This document shows, one piece after another, positions 32,637 to 39,996 of a DNA stretch of 42,683 nt. The stretch spans positions 1 through 42,683 of the forward strand of contig JAQVGF010000003.1 in assembly GCA_028696875.1 (NCBI GenBank). The letters are read 5' to 3'. Source of the DNA: Dysgonamonadaceae bacterium. GTDB taxonomy: Bacteria > Bacteroidota > Bacteroidia > Bacteroidales > Dysgonomonadaceae. Under the pieces are notes generated by a model that saw only the letters and a program-made list of their open reading frames with translations, was not told the DNA's origin and did not search any database. The translations under genes and the position numbers were made by a program. Each line of letters begins with the position of its first letter. The stretch's first letter is position 1.

Positions 32637-34093
32637 TATTTTTTCGCACTTCGGAACAATCTGTTCCAACGGATTTTACCATTTAGCCAGGTTTTATCTT
32701 TTTCTAACGATAACCAAATCAACAGAGGTTGCCCCACCACATGATCTTCCGGAACGAAGCCCCACACGCGGGAGTCGGCAGAGTTGTGCCTGTTATCGCC
32801 CATCATAAAGTAATAATCCATTGTAAATGTGTAGGAATTAGTCTCCTGACCATTTATATAAACTTTTCCGTCGCGATAATCGAAGTCATTGCCTTCGTAA
32901 TTTTTTATACAGCGCTCGTATGCAGCAACTTTATAATCGGCATCTGTGTCAAACGTAATGGTGGTTCCTTTTTTAGGTATCCAAAGCGGACCAAAAGTAT
33001 CTCTTGTCCATCCTTGCTGGTAATCAAGCGGGTAATATAAACTGGAACCGGCCGGTTCAGACTCTTTAATCACATTCCAGACAAACGGTTTCGATCTCAT
33101 TTTTTCAACCATTTCATCGGTCATCGGAATGTTATAATAAAGTTTTCCTTTATTTCCACTGACGTCTTTCAATCCAAGATTTGCCATGCTCATACTATCG
33201 GCATACGCTAAATCTTGCATCCGTGCTTGTCCCGACATATCTTGTGCAACATAATCGTCTCTGTTTATCCCGATCTCTGAAAACACCTTTGATGAGATCT
33301 CAGATCCATCTGTTTGAATAAAATAATTGTGTTGAGACAATTTGGGGTTTGGTAGAAAGGAACCGTCAATAAATACAGAGTCGTTTCTCATCTCCAATGT
33401 TTCGCCCGGAAGGCCAATACAACGTTTCACATAGTTTTCTCTTCGATCGACCGGACGATAAACAATTTCGCCATACGTTCTTCTGTCCGATTTGATCCCT
33501 TCGCTTCCGTTTGCATTGTATGCTGACAATACATAATAGTCGACCGACTCCATATTGGTTGCTACAGTGTCACCCGTTGGAAAATTAAATACTACAATGT
33601 CATTTCTTTTCACCTCACCAAAACCTTTTAGTCTTCGATACTTCCACTGAGGTTTTTCGATATATGACTTTCCTCCTACAATGGGCATGGTATGTTGTGC
33701 CAAAGGAAAGGAAAGTGGAGTTATTGGTGCACGAGGACCATAACTAAGTTTGCTTACAAAGAGAAAATCGCCCACCAACAACGATTTCTCTAACGATGAG
33801 GTGGGTATTTGGTAATTTTGGAAGAAAAAAGTGTTAATAAAATAAACTGCAATCAAAGCAAAAACAATTGCATCAACCCATTCCATCACTTTTCGTACTG
33901 CCGGATTCTTTGTCTTTTTCCAAAATGTCCATGGCACAAATTTTGTTATATAGATGTCAAAAAGAAAAAATATAAACAGGAGAAGCCATAAATTGCCTGC
34001 CCACAGTGAAAAGAGAAACCACGCAGATGCTGTGCCGATAAACCATATCCATTGACGGCGCGATGTGTTAGAAATACGTTCTTTTAATGCCAT
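32636..34093 (-). CDS. lepB: Signal peptidase I, enlarged Bacteroidetes type
   Basis: A 485-residue membrane peptidase that cleaves signal peptides of exported proteins. Two or three hydrophobic segments lie at the N-terminus (about 17-60, 74-90); the catalytic Ser is in QIPTSSLEKSL (Ser100) and the Lys in YVKRCIGLPGE (Lys223). The final conserved box GDNRHNSADSRVWG appears only at 433-445, because an insert of about 180 residues separates it from the Lys box; such enlarged LepB proteins are known in Bacteroidetes. Start at 34093 (MALKERIS) avoids an extra 16 residues. It follows dapB by 55 bp and is coupled to the WbqC-like gene. Confidence 0.94.
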   Translation of the reverse strand: MALKERISNTSRRQWIWFIGTASAWFLFSLWAGNLWLLLFIFFLFDIYITKFVPWTFWKKTKNPAVRKVMEWVDAIVFALIAVYFINTFFFQNYQIPTSSLEKSLLVGDFLFVSKLSYGPRAPITPLSFPLAQHTMPIVGGKSYIEKPQWKYRRLKGFGEVKRNDIVVFNFPTGDTVATNMESVDYYVLSAYNANGSEGIKSDRRTYGEIVYRPVDRRENYVKRCIGLPGETLEMRNDSVFIDGSFLPNPKLSQHNYFIQTDGSEISSKVFSEIGINRDDYVAQDMSGQARMQDLAYADSMSMANLGLKDVSGNKGKLYYNIPMTDEMVEKMRSKPFVWNVIKESEPAGSSLYYPLDYQQGWTRDTFGPLWIPKKGTTITFDTDADYKVAAYERCIKNYEGNDFDYRDGKVYINGQETNSYTFTMDYYFMMGDNRHNSADSRVWGFVPEDHVVGQPLLIWLSLEKDKTWLNGKIRWNRLFRSAKK

Positions 34094-34148
34094 AGTTATA
34101 AACTGAAAAATCTGTTGAAATTTATTGGGCTTTTGTTGCAAGGGCTAT

Positions 34149-34865
34149 TTAGAATGGAAGAAGATCTTTCATCCCAAGGAAACCTTTCTTGTTTGCTGTA
34201 AACTCTGCAGCTAATACTGCTCCAAGTGCAAAACCTTTTCGGCTTTTTGCATTGTGTGTAATTTCGATTTCATCTACTTCCGATTCGTATTTAACGGTGT
34301 GAATTCCCGGAACTTCTTTTTCGCGATAAGAATTTATTCTTAAATCATCATCAGTCGTCTCTTCATTAAGCTTCCACTGTTTTTTTTGTTCAATCGAATC
34401 CATTATGCCTTCGGCAAGCGTGATGGCGGTGCCACTGGGTGCATCCAGTTTATGAATGTGATGTGTTTCGTCAATATGTACATTATATTCCGGAAAGTTA
34501 TTCATTATTTTCGCCAAATAACTATTTACGGCAAATAAGATGTTTACTCCCAAACTGAAGTTGGATGCATAAAAGAAAGTTTTTCCCTCTTCTTCACACG
34601 CTTCTTTCACTTCGTCTATATTGTCGAGCCACCCTGTTGTGCCCGATACAACCGGTACATCTGCAGCAAAAGCACGGCGATAGTTCTCCAAAGCACTTTC
34701 TGGAGAAGAGAATTCAATGGCTACCTGAGCGCTCTTAAACTCGTCAGAGTTAAATTTATCTTCATCTCCTACATCGATGATGCAAACAATATCATGGTCT
34801 CTTTCGCGACAAATCTTTTCAATTTCGCGACCCATTTTTCCGTAACCTATAATCGCTATATTCAT
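34149..34865 (-). CDS. dapB: 4-hydroxy-tetrahydrodipicolinate reductase
   Basis: A 238-residue enzyme of lysine and diaminopimelate synthesis, needed for peptidoglycan. The nucleotide-binding GYGKMG (8-13), the VVSGTTGW segment and the substrate-binding DETHHIHKLDAPSGTA are all present. Start ATG at 34865 (MNIAIIG). A -7 box lies 19 bp upstream. First gene of dapB-lepB-WbqC. Confidence 0.96.
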   Translation of the reverse strand: MNIAIIGYGKMGREIEKICRERDHDIVCIIDVGDEDKFNSDEFKSAQVAIEFSSPESALENYRRAFAADVPVVSGTTGWLDNIDEVKEACEEEGKTFFYASNFSLGVNILFAVNSYLAKIMNNFPEYNVHIDETHHIHKLDAPSGTAITLAEGIMDSIEQKKQWKLNEETTDDDLRINSYREKEVPGIHTVKYESEVDEIEITHNAKSRKGFALGAVLAAEFTANKKGFLGMKDLLPF

Positions 34866-34884
34866 TTTCAATGTTTTAGAACTG

Positions 34885-34892
34885 CAAAAATA
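34885..34892 (-). promoter_or_regulatory. -7 box TATTTTTG for dapB-lepB operon
   Basis: Exact TAnnTTTG on the minus strand, 19 bp before the dapB ATG; predicted leader about 13 nt. Confidence 0.6.
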
Positions 34893-34976
34893 GTAAATTT
34901 AAAATGTAAAACAGAATGGAATAAACAAAAAGATGTTTTGAGGACAAAATTAGTGTTTCAAAAGATCTGTTTATTT

Positions 34977-35987
34977 TCATAACCACCCTTTTTCCTTATA
35001 CCAATCAATTGTTTTTTCAACCCCTTCTTTTAGAAGAAAATTAGGGAAAAAACCGATATCCTCCTTCAAAGGGGTGATATCGCATGTCCAATTTCGTTGC
35101 TTCATTATTTTGTATTTGTCGGTGTTGAAGGTAATCGGTTTTCCTAACAATTCACCAATTTTTTCGCTTACATAAGCAGCTGCCTTTACGATGAAAAGGG
35201 GTATTTTCAACCGAAGCACACGTTTTTTTTGTAATGCACGTTGCACTATTTTATTGAACTCATCGTCCGTATATCCTTCTCCATCAGAAACAAAGTACAC
35301 TTTCTGCGCTATTTTCTTGTCGATACAAGAAAAAACGATATCGACCAAATCGCTTATATAAATAAAAGAGAGCAATTGTTTTTTGAATCCGGCTCCCACA
35401 TTAACTCCTTTTTGTACTGCTTTCATTAGTATCAAATAGTCGGTATCGTTGGGGCCATATACGCCCGTTGGGCGAAGTATTACGTAAGGGAAACCGGGAA
35501 TACTTTTCAAATAGTTCTCAGCCAATAGTTTGCTTTTTCCGTAAGCAGTATTGGGGTTTGGTTCTCGATCGCATTGCATGGGCAAATAATCTATTTCGTC
35601 TCCAACTCCCATAGCTCCCAATGTGCTCATAAATACAAAAGAATCTGGCACAATTTTTGCAGCTACTAATACATCCACAAAGTTTTTGGTGTATTGAAAA
35701 TTTATTTTTTCAAAATCTGCTTTACGAATCGCTTTGGTTAATCCGGCAACATGTACAATGGTATTGAACTTCCCATTTTTTTGAGTAAATGATCTAAGTT
35801 GATCGGTCAATTTTTCTTTGTCCGAATAGTTTAGGTCGATAAAATTTATACGTTTATCTTGCAACCTATCTTTTTTGCTGCTCGAACGGATACCTGCCCA
35901 TGTTTCGTAACCTTCTTCAAGAGCTCTTGCAACAATAGCACTGCCAATAAATCCGCTGGCTCCGGTAATGAGAATTTTCTTTTGCAT
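34977..35987 (-). CDS. NAD-dependent epimerase/dehydratase (extended SDR)
   Basis: A 336-residue extended short-chain dehydrogenase/reductase. The NAD(P)-binding motif GASGFIGS (9-16) and the active-site Tyr-x-x-x-Lys in AYGKSKLLAE are visible, with GVYGPNDTDYLILMKAV behind. Substrate is not evident; nucleotide sugars or steroid-like/dihydroflavonol-like compounds are possible. Start at 35987 (MQKKILITG) is preferred; the in-frame ATG at 36026 would add 13 residues, and a -7 box at 36065-36072 fits either. Confidence 0.88.
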   Translation of the reverse strand: MQKKILITGASGFIGSAIVARALEEGYETWAGIRSSSKKDRLQDKRINFIDLNYSDKEKLTDQLRSFTQKNGKFNTIVHVAGLTKAIRKADFEKINFQYTKNFVDVLVAAKIVPDSFVFMSTLGAMGVGDEIDYLPMQCDREPNPNTAYGKSKLLAENYLKSIPGFPYVILRPTGVYGPNDTDYLILMKAVQKGVNVGAGFKKQLLSFIYISDLVDIVFSCIDKKIAQKVYFVSDGEGYTDDEFNKIVQRALQKKRVLRLKIPLFIVKAAAYVSEKIGELLGKPITFNTDKYKIMKQRNWTCDITPLKEDIGFFPNFLLKEGVEKTIDWYKEKGWL

Positions 35988-36064
35988 TTTATTTTTTGTA
36001 AGATACAGTCGGGCAAAATTAATCATTAAATGGCTAAAATGGGGTAGATCTTTTATGAAATAAG

Positions 36065-36072
36065 CAAATATA
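36065..36072 (-). promoter_or_regulatory. -7 box TATATTTG for the SDR gene
   Basis: Exact TAnnTTTG on the minus strand, 38 bp before ATG 36026 and 77 bp before ATG 35987. Confidence 0.5.
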
Positions 36073-36205
36073 GCTCCAAATGCTCTCCGCCATTAACATC
36101 AAATGTGAAAAAAAAATGAACAATAGCACTTCATCTGCGTTTTTTATTGATTGTACAAACAATAACTAAATGCAGTTGAATTGATTATAAATTGATAAAT
36201 TTTAG

Positions 36206-36213
36206 TTACTTTG
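36206..36213 (+). promoter_or_regulatory. Probable -7 box TTACTTTG for rnr
   Basis: One mismatch to TAnnTTTG, 29 bp before the rnr ATG, with TTG at 36181-36183 as a possible -33 element (22-bp spacer). Confidence 0.4.
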
Positions 36214-36242
36214 CGTTGCTGCAAAACTGAAAAACTAACCAT

Positions 36243-38393
36243 ATGAAAAAGAAAATGAATCCGAATCAATCGGAACCAAAACGTAAGAAAAAAGAATTAG
36301 CATCTGAAATTATTCAATTTTTGAACGATAATCAGAATAATCAATATAACTATAAGCAGATATCTGCAGCCTTGAATGTAACAGATGATAATGAAAGACG
36401 TTCCTTATCAGATGTGCTTGACAAGCTACGTGACGATGAATTGGTGCTGGAGACTTCACGAGGAAGATATAAATCAAACAATCGGAACCCTGTTCTTGAA
36501 GGACGATTTGAACGCAGGAGTAGCGGGAAAAACTTTTTTGTGCCCGACGATGATGGTAACATAATATTTATCTCCGAGCGAAATTCAAAGCATGCAATGA
36601 ATACGGATCGAGTGCGAGTGCAATTATTTGCAAAACGCAAACGTTCTGATACTGAAGGCGAGGTCATTGAGATATTAGAAAGAGCCGAAACTCGTTTTAT
36701 TGGAACCCTTGAGGTTCAAAAACAGTTCGCTTTTTTGGTGTTAGATAGTAGAATATTGGCCAACGATATCTTTATTCCGAAGGAACACTTAAAGGGCGGA
36801 AAAACCGGTGATAAAGTGGTTGTAGAAATTACTGAGTGGCCGGAAAAAGCAAATAATCCCATCGGAAAAGTAGTGGATGTATTGGGTGAAGCAGGAGATA
36901 ATGACACGGAAATGCATGCCATTCTTGCTCAACATAATTTACCTTACCGCTATCCGGAGAATGTAGAAAAAGCTGCTGATAAAATTTCGGCGGTTATTAC
37001 CGATGAGGAAATTCAGAAACGCAAAGATTTGCGCAATCTCTTTACGTTGACCATTGACCCAAGTGATGCAAAGGATTTTGATGATGCTTTGTCACTTAAA
37101 AAACTATCGGAAACCACTTGGGAAGTAGGAGTTCACATTGCCGATGTTACACATTATGTGAAACCTGGAGATATAATCGACACTGAAGCGCAGAAAAGAG
37201 CAACTTCTATTTATTTAGTTGACAGAACTATTCCGATGTTGCCCGAAAGATTAAGCAACGAGTTGTGCTCATTGCGTCCGAACGAGGATAAACTCTGTTT
37301 TTCAGTAATTTTTGAGATGAATGAGAAAGGAGACGTTCTAAATCATCGAATTGACAAAACAGTGATCAACTCCGACCTGCGTTTGTCATACGAAGAGGCA
37401 CAAACGCTTATAGAAACAGAGAAAGGTGATTATAGCAACGAAGTAGGAGTCATGAATAAATTGGCAATTCAATTACGTGAAAAACGCTTTGCCAATGGAG
37501 CCATCAATTTTGAACGTTACGAAGTTCACTTCAATTTGGATGAGAAAGGAAAACCTCTTGGGGTTTATTTTAGTGAGGCAAAAGAGGCCAATCATCTTAT
37601 CGAAGAGTTTATGTTGCTTGCCAACCGTACGGTTGCTGAGGAGATTGGTAAAGTAGGTAAAAACAAAAAAGCAAAAACATTCGTATATCGAATTCACGAT
37701 CTGCCCGATCCGGATAAGTTGGATACGCTCAATACATTTATTACTCGTTTTGGTCATAAAATTAGAACATCGGGCAGTAAAGTGCAGATTGCTAAAAGCA
37801 TAAACTCTTTGTTAGATTCTGTTCAGAATCGCCCGGAAGAAAATTTGGTGGAAACCATTACGATAAAAACAATGGCTAAAGCCGTTTATTCAACCAAAAA
37901 TATTGGTCACTACGGATTGGCATTTGAATACTACTCTCATTTCACATCGCCCATTCGTCGTTATCCCGATATGATGGTTCATCGTTTGCTGAATGACTAT
38001 CTGAATAACGGTAAAAAAAGTGCCGACCAAGAAGAGTACGAAAAACTTTCAAAGCATTGTTCCGATATGGAGTTGGTAGCAGTTCAAGCTGAGCGCGATT
38101 CCATAAAATATAAGCAAGTAGAATTTATGTCCGATAAAATCGGGCGAGTTTACGATGGCGTAATTTCCGGAATTACAGAATGGGGAATTTATGTTGAAAT
38201 AAATGAAAACAAGTGCGAGGGTATGATCCCTATCCGTGAATTAGACGATGACTTTTATGAACTTGACGAAAAAAATTATCGATTGATAGGCAGACGAACC
38301 AAGCGTGAATACCGTTTGGGACAAACGTTACCAATTACAGTGGTTCGTGCAAATTTAGAGAGGAAACAATTGGATTTTGGATTGGCGAAATAG
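36243..38393 (+). CDS. rnr: Ribonuclease R
   Basis: A 716-residue 3'-5' exoribonuclease that degrades structured RNA and takes part in RNA quality control. Domains in order: basic N-terminus and RNase R helix-turn-helix (about 18-75), two cold-shock/OB domains (about 85-215), RNB catalytic domain with the Asp cluster DPSDAKDFDD (272-281), and C-terminal S1 domain (about 635-715, RVYDGVISGITEWGIYVE). Its TAG stop codon forms the left edge of the 34-bp palindrome shared with the convergent transposase. Confidence 0.96.
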   Translation: MKKKMNPNQSEPKRKKKELASEIIQFLNDNQNNQYNYKQISAALNVTDDNERRSLSDVLDKLRDDELVLETSRGRYKSNNRNPVLEGRFERRSSGKNFFVPDDDGNIIFISERNSKHAMNTDRVRVQLFAKRKRSDTEGEVIEILERAETRFIGTLEVQKQFAFLVLDSRILANDIFIPKEHLKGGKTGDKVVVEITEWPEKANNPIGKVVDVLGEAGDNDTEMHAILAQHNLPYRYPENVEKAADKISAVITDEEIQKRKDLRNLFTLTIDPSDAKDFDDALSLKKLSETTWEVGVHIADVTHYVKPGDIIDTEAQKRATSIYLVDRTIPMLPERLSNELCSLRPNEDKLCFSVIFEMNEKGDVLNHRIDKTVINSDLRLSYEEAQTLIETEKGDYSNEVGVMNKLAIQLREKRFANGAINFERYEVHFNLDEKGKPLGVYFSEAKEANHLIEEFMLLANRTVAEEIGKVGKNKKAKTFVYRIHDLPDPDKLDTLNTFITRFGHKIRTSGSKVQIAKSINSLLDSVQNRPEENLVETITIKTMAKAVYSTKNIGHYGLAFEYYSHFTSPIRRYPDMMVHRLLNDYLNNGKKSADQEEYEKLSKHCSDMELVAVQAERDSIKYKQVEFMSDKIGRVYDGVISGITEWGIYVEINENKCEGMIPIRELDDDFYELDEKNYRLIGRRTKREYRLGQTLPITVVRANLERKQLDFGLAK

Positions 38394-38424
38394 GTAGAGA
38401 GAATTCATGAATTCTCTCTACCTA
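38391..38424. repeat. 34-bp perfect palindrome at rnr/RAYT convergence
   Basis: Perfect dyad centred at 38407/38408, with half-site GTAGAGAGAATTCA (from 38394) and outer TAG/CTA. It contains the rnr stop (38391-38393) and the transposase stop (38418-38420). It has the shape of a REP recognised by the adjacent RAYT; as RNA it could end both transcripts, although it lacks a T-run. Confidence 0.85.
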
Positions 38425-39032
38425 AACGTATCCCCATCCCAATTTTTAGGGTTGTTAATAATATAATTTTTAATACGATGATATGATTCAACGTCACGGA
38501 TAATATGATCGTAGTAATTCGTTTGCCAATTTTTTATACCCGGTGTGTTTCGTTTAATATTTATCTGTTTTGATGTTATCATCTCCAGTTTCCCAACCAT
38601 TTTTGGTATTATCATTTGTCTGCGTTGTTTGCGGTATTGTTTTATTTCGCCGATGGTGGGTTTATAGTTGGGATTGTGCCACCATTGGTGTTTTGATGGT
38701 TGCGGTGGTGTTTGTTGTGACCGCTGTAGAGAAAATTCATGAATTTTCTTTACCTGAATTCTCTCTACATCAATTCCCCCTACATCGGATTCATCCCTAC
38801 CATCATCCGTCAATTCAATTAACAAATGAATATGATTTGGCATCACAACCCATTCATCGATAATTGCACGAATATGGTAATCATTCATTTTTATGATTTC
38901 ATTTTTCACAATTTCGCCATAGTCAGACAATATCATCACCCCATTTTTAATATTTCCCAAAATACATTCTCTATTTTCCACACAAATGGTAATAAAATAG
39001 TGTCCGTTTGCAGAATAATCCCAATACTGCAA
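38418..39032 (-). CDS. REP-associated tyrosine transposase (RAYT, IS200-like Y1)
   Basis: 204 residues from a TTG at 39032, though the true 5' end is probably displaced by a frameshift (see 39033-39076). It is a Y1/HUH single-strand DNA transposase: NGHYFITICVENREC at the start, HUH motif HIH (67-69) in MPNHIHLLIEL, catalytic Tyr in NYYDHIIRD (173/174), and the C-terminal signature RIKNYIINNPKNW. RAYT proteins bind and cut REP hairpins and are usually single-copy, not classic IS elements. Residues about 78-113 form a low-complexity insert, partly encoded by tandem copies of the REP half-unit. The gene is convergent with rnr and abuts the GT2 gene. The frame is otherwise intact from 39032 to the stop. 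Confidence 0.9.
   Translation of the reverse strand: MQYWDYSANGHYFITICVENRECILGNIKNGVMILSDYGEIVKNEIIKMNDYHIRAIIDEWVVMPNHIHLLIELTDDGRDESDVGGIDVERIQVKKIHEFSLQRSQQTPPQPSKHQWWHNPNYKPTIGEIKQYRKQRRQMIIPKMVGKLEMITSKQINIKRNTPGIKNWQTNYYDHIIRDVESYHRIKNYIINNPKNWDGDTFR
38726..38783. repeat. REP half-units inside the RAYT coding sequence
   Basis: On the minus strand three tandem 15-bp units follow each other: GTAGGGGGAATTGAT (38769-38783), GTAGAGAGAATTCAG (38754-38768), GTAAAGAAAATTCAT (38739-38753), then an inverted unit (38726-38740) makes a 28-bp palindrome with one mismatch pair. In protein they read VGGID, VERIQ, VKKIH. A fourth, 17-bp degenerate unit lies at 38784-38800. Confidence 0.85.
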
Positions 39033-39076
39033 TCGGTTTGATTCAATCCGATATCTATTGTTGAATTTTTAGTCAT
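39033..39076 (-). other. Displaced 5' end of the RAYT gene (probable one-base frameshift)
   Basis: The transposase frame continues upstream of 39032 as NRYRIESNRL, a sequence typical of RAYT N-termini, but meets a stop instead of an ATG. An ATG at 39076-39074 lies in another frame; adding one A to the A5 tract (39066-39070, T on the plus strand) would join it: MTKKFNNRYRIESNRLQY. The ATG overlaps the GT2 stop as ATGA. Confidence 0.7.
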
Positions 39077-39996
39077 TGTTTGGTTGTTTGCGTTGTCAAA
39101 TAATTCGCCCTCGCCACTTTCGTTTTCTTTCTTGTTGCATTCGCCATAGGAACTTTCCCCAACAACTTAAAAGCCATCTTCAAATACGCTCCCGAATTTG
39201 AAAATCTTCCACCAAACCCTTCAATAAACATCTTCTTTATGGCAGCCAGCACACTGTAAGCTATCGCTTTTGAGAAGCTGTAGTTGATATTTGCCAATTC
39301 GCTCAAGAAATAGACATATTCGGCATAGAGAAATTCTTTGTTAGTTACCTTTCTGTTTTGTCTGTCGTGCGTAGCAAAAGCGTTTGGCAGATATCCAATT
39401 TTGAAGTTATGAAAATGAGTGCGCTGAATGTAGTTTCTGTCTTCTCCATAATGATAGAACAGGGGACTAAATCCGCCAATCTTTTTGACAACTGCAATTG
39501 GGAGCAACCAAAAAGCAGCATTCACAAAGGGTAATTCAACTAAGAGAGGTGATATTTGCACTATTTCATCGAGAGTTTTCTTGTTGGAATAGTTGGCAAA
39601 GCCATGATCGAGTGATGTACCATCCGATGAGAGATGAACCGGGGAAATAATTCCGAATTCTGAATTTGTCTCCGAAGCAATTATAAGTTTTTCCAACATA
39701 TCTTTTTCAATCCAAGTATCCTGATTCAGTAAAAAAATATAATCGAAACCTTTATCTAATGCATACTTAAAGCCGATATTATTGGCTTTTCCAAAGCCAA
39801 GGTTATCCTTGTTTTCAATCAAGATTACTTGTGGGAAGTCTTTTTGTACTCTTTCAACTGTCTTGTCATTAGAATTATTGTCAATAACGAGCACAGTGGA
39901 AGGAATTGTTGAAGCAAATACCGCCGGCAGGCACTTGTCAATCCACGGTTCAAAATTGTAAGAGACAATAATTACACAAACTTTTTTATTCTTCAT
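39073..39996 (-). CDS. Family 2 glycosyltransferase
   Basis: A 307-residue GT-A (GT2) glycosyltransferase: CVIIVSYNFEPWIDKCL at the N-terminus, VLVIDNNSNDKT (UDP-sugar site), ANNIGFKYAL and the metal-binding region FLLNQDTWIE. Rhamnosyl- or galactofuranosyl-transferases have this type of pattern, but the donor is not evident. The N-terminal ATG at 39996 overlaps the flippase stop by 11 bp, indicating co-translation. Together they are probably part of a surface polysaccharide pathway. Confidence 0.9.
   Translation of the reverse strand: MKNKKVCVIIVSYNFEPWIDKCLPAVFASTIPSTVLVIDNNSNDKTVERVQKDFPQVILIENKDNLGFGKANNIGFKYALDKGFDYIFLLNQDTWIEKDMLEKLIIASETNSEFGIISPVHLSSDGTSLDHGFANYSNKKTLDEIVQISPLLVELPFVNAAFWLLPIAVVKKIGGFSPLFYHYGEDRNYIQRTHFHNFKIGYLPNAFATHDRQNRKVTNKEFLYAEYVYFLSELANINYSFSKAIAYSVLAAIKKMFIEGFGGRFSNSGAYLKMAFKLLGKVPMANATRKKTKVARANYLTTQTTKQ

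Noticed and set aside
38418-39076. RAYT as a complete insertion sequence with ends and target duplication
   Set aside because: There is a palindrome only on the 3' side, none beyond 39076, and no target-site duplication was found.
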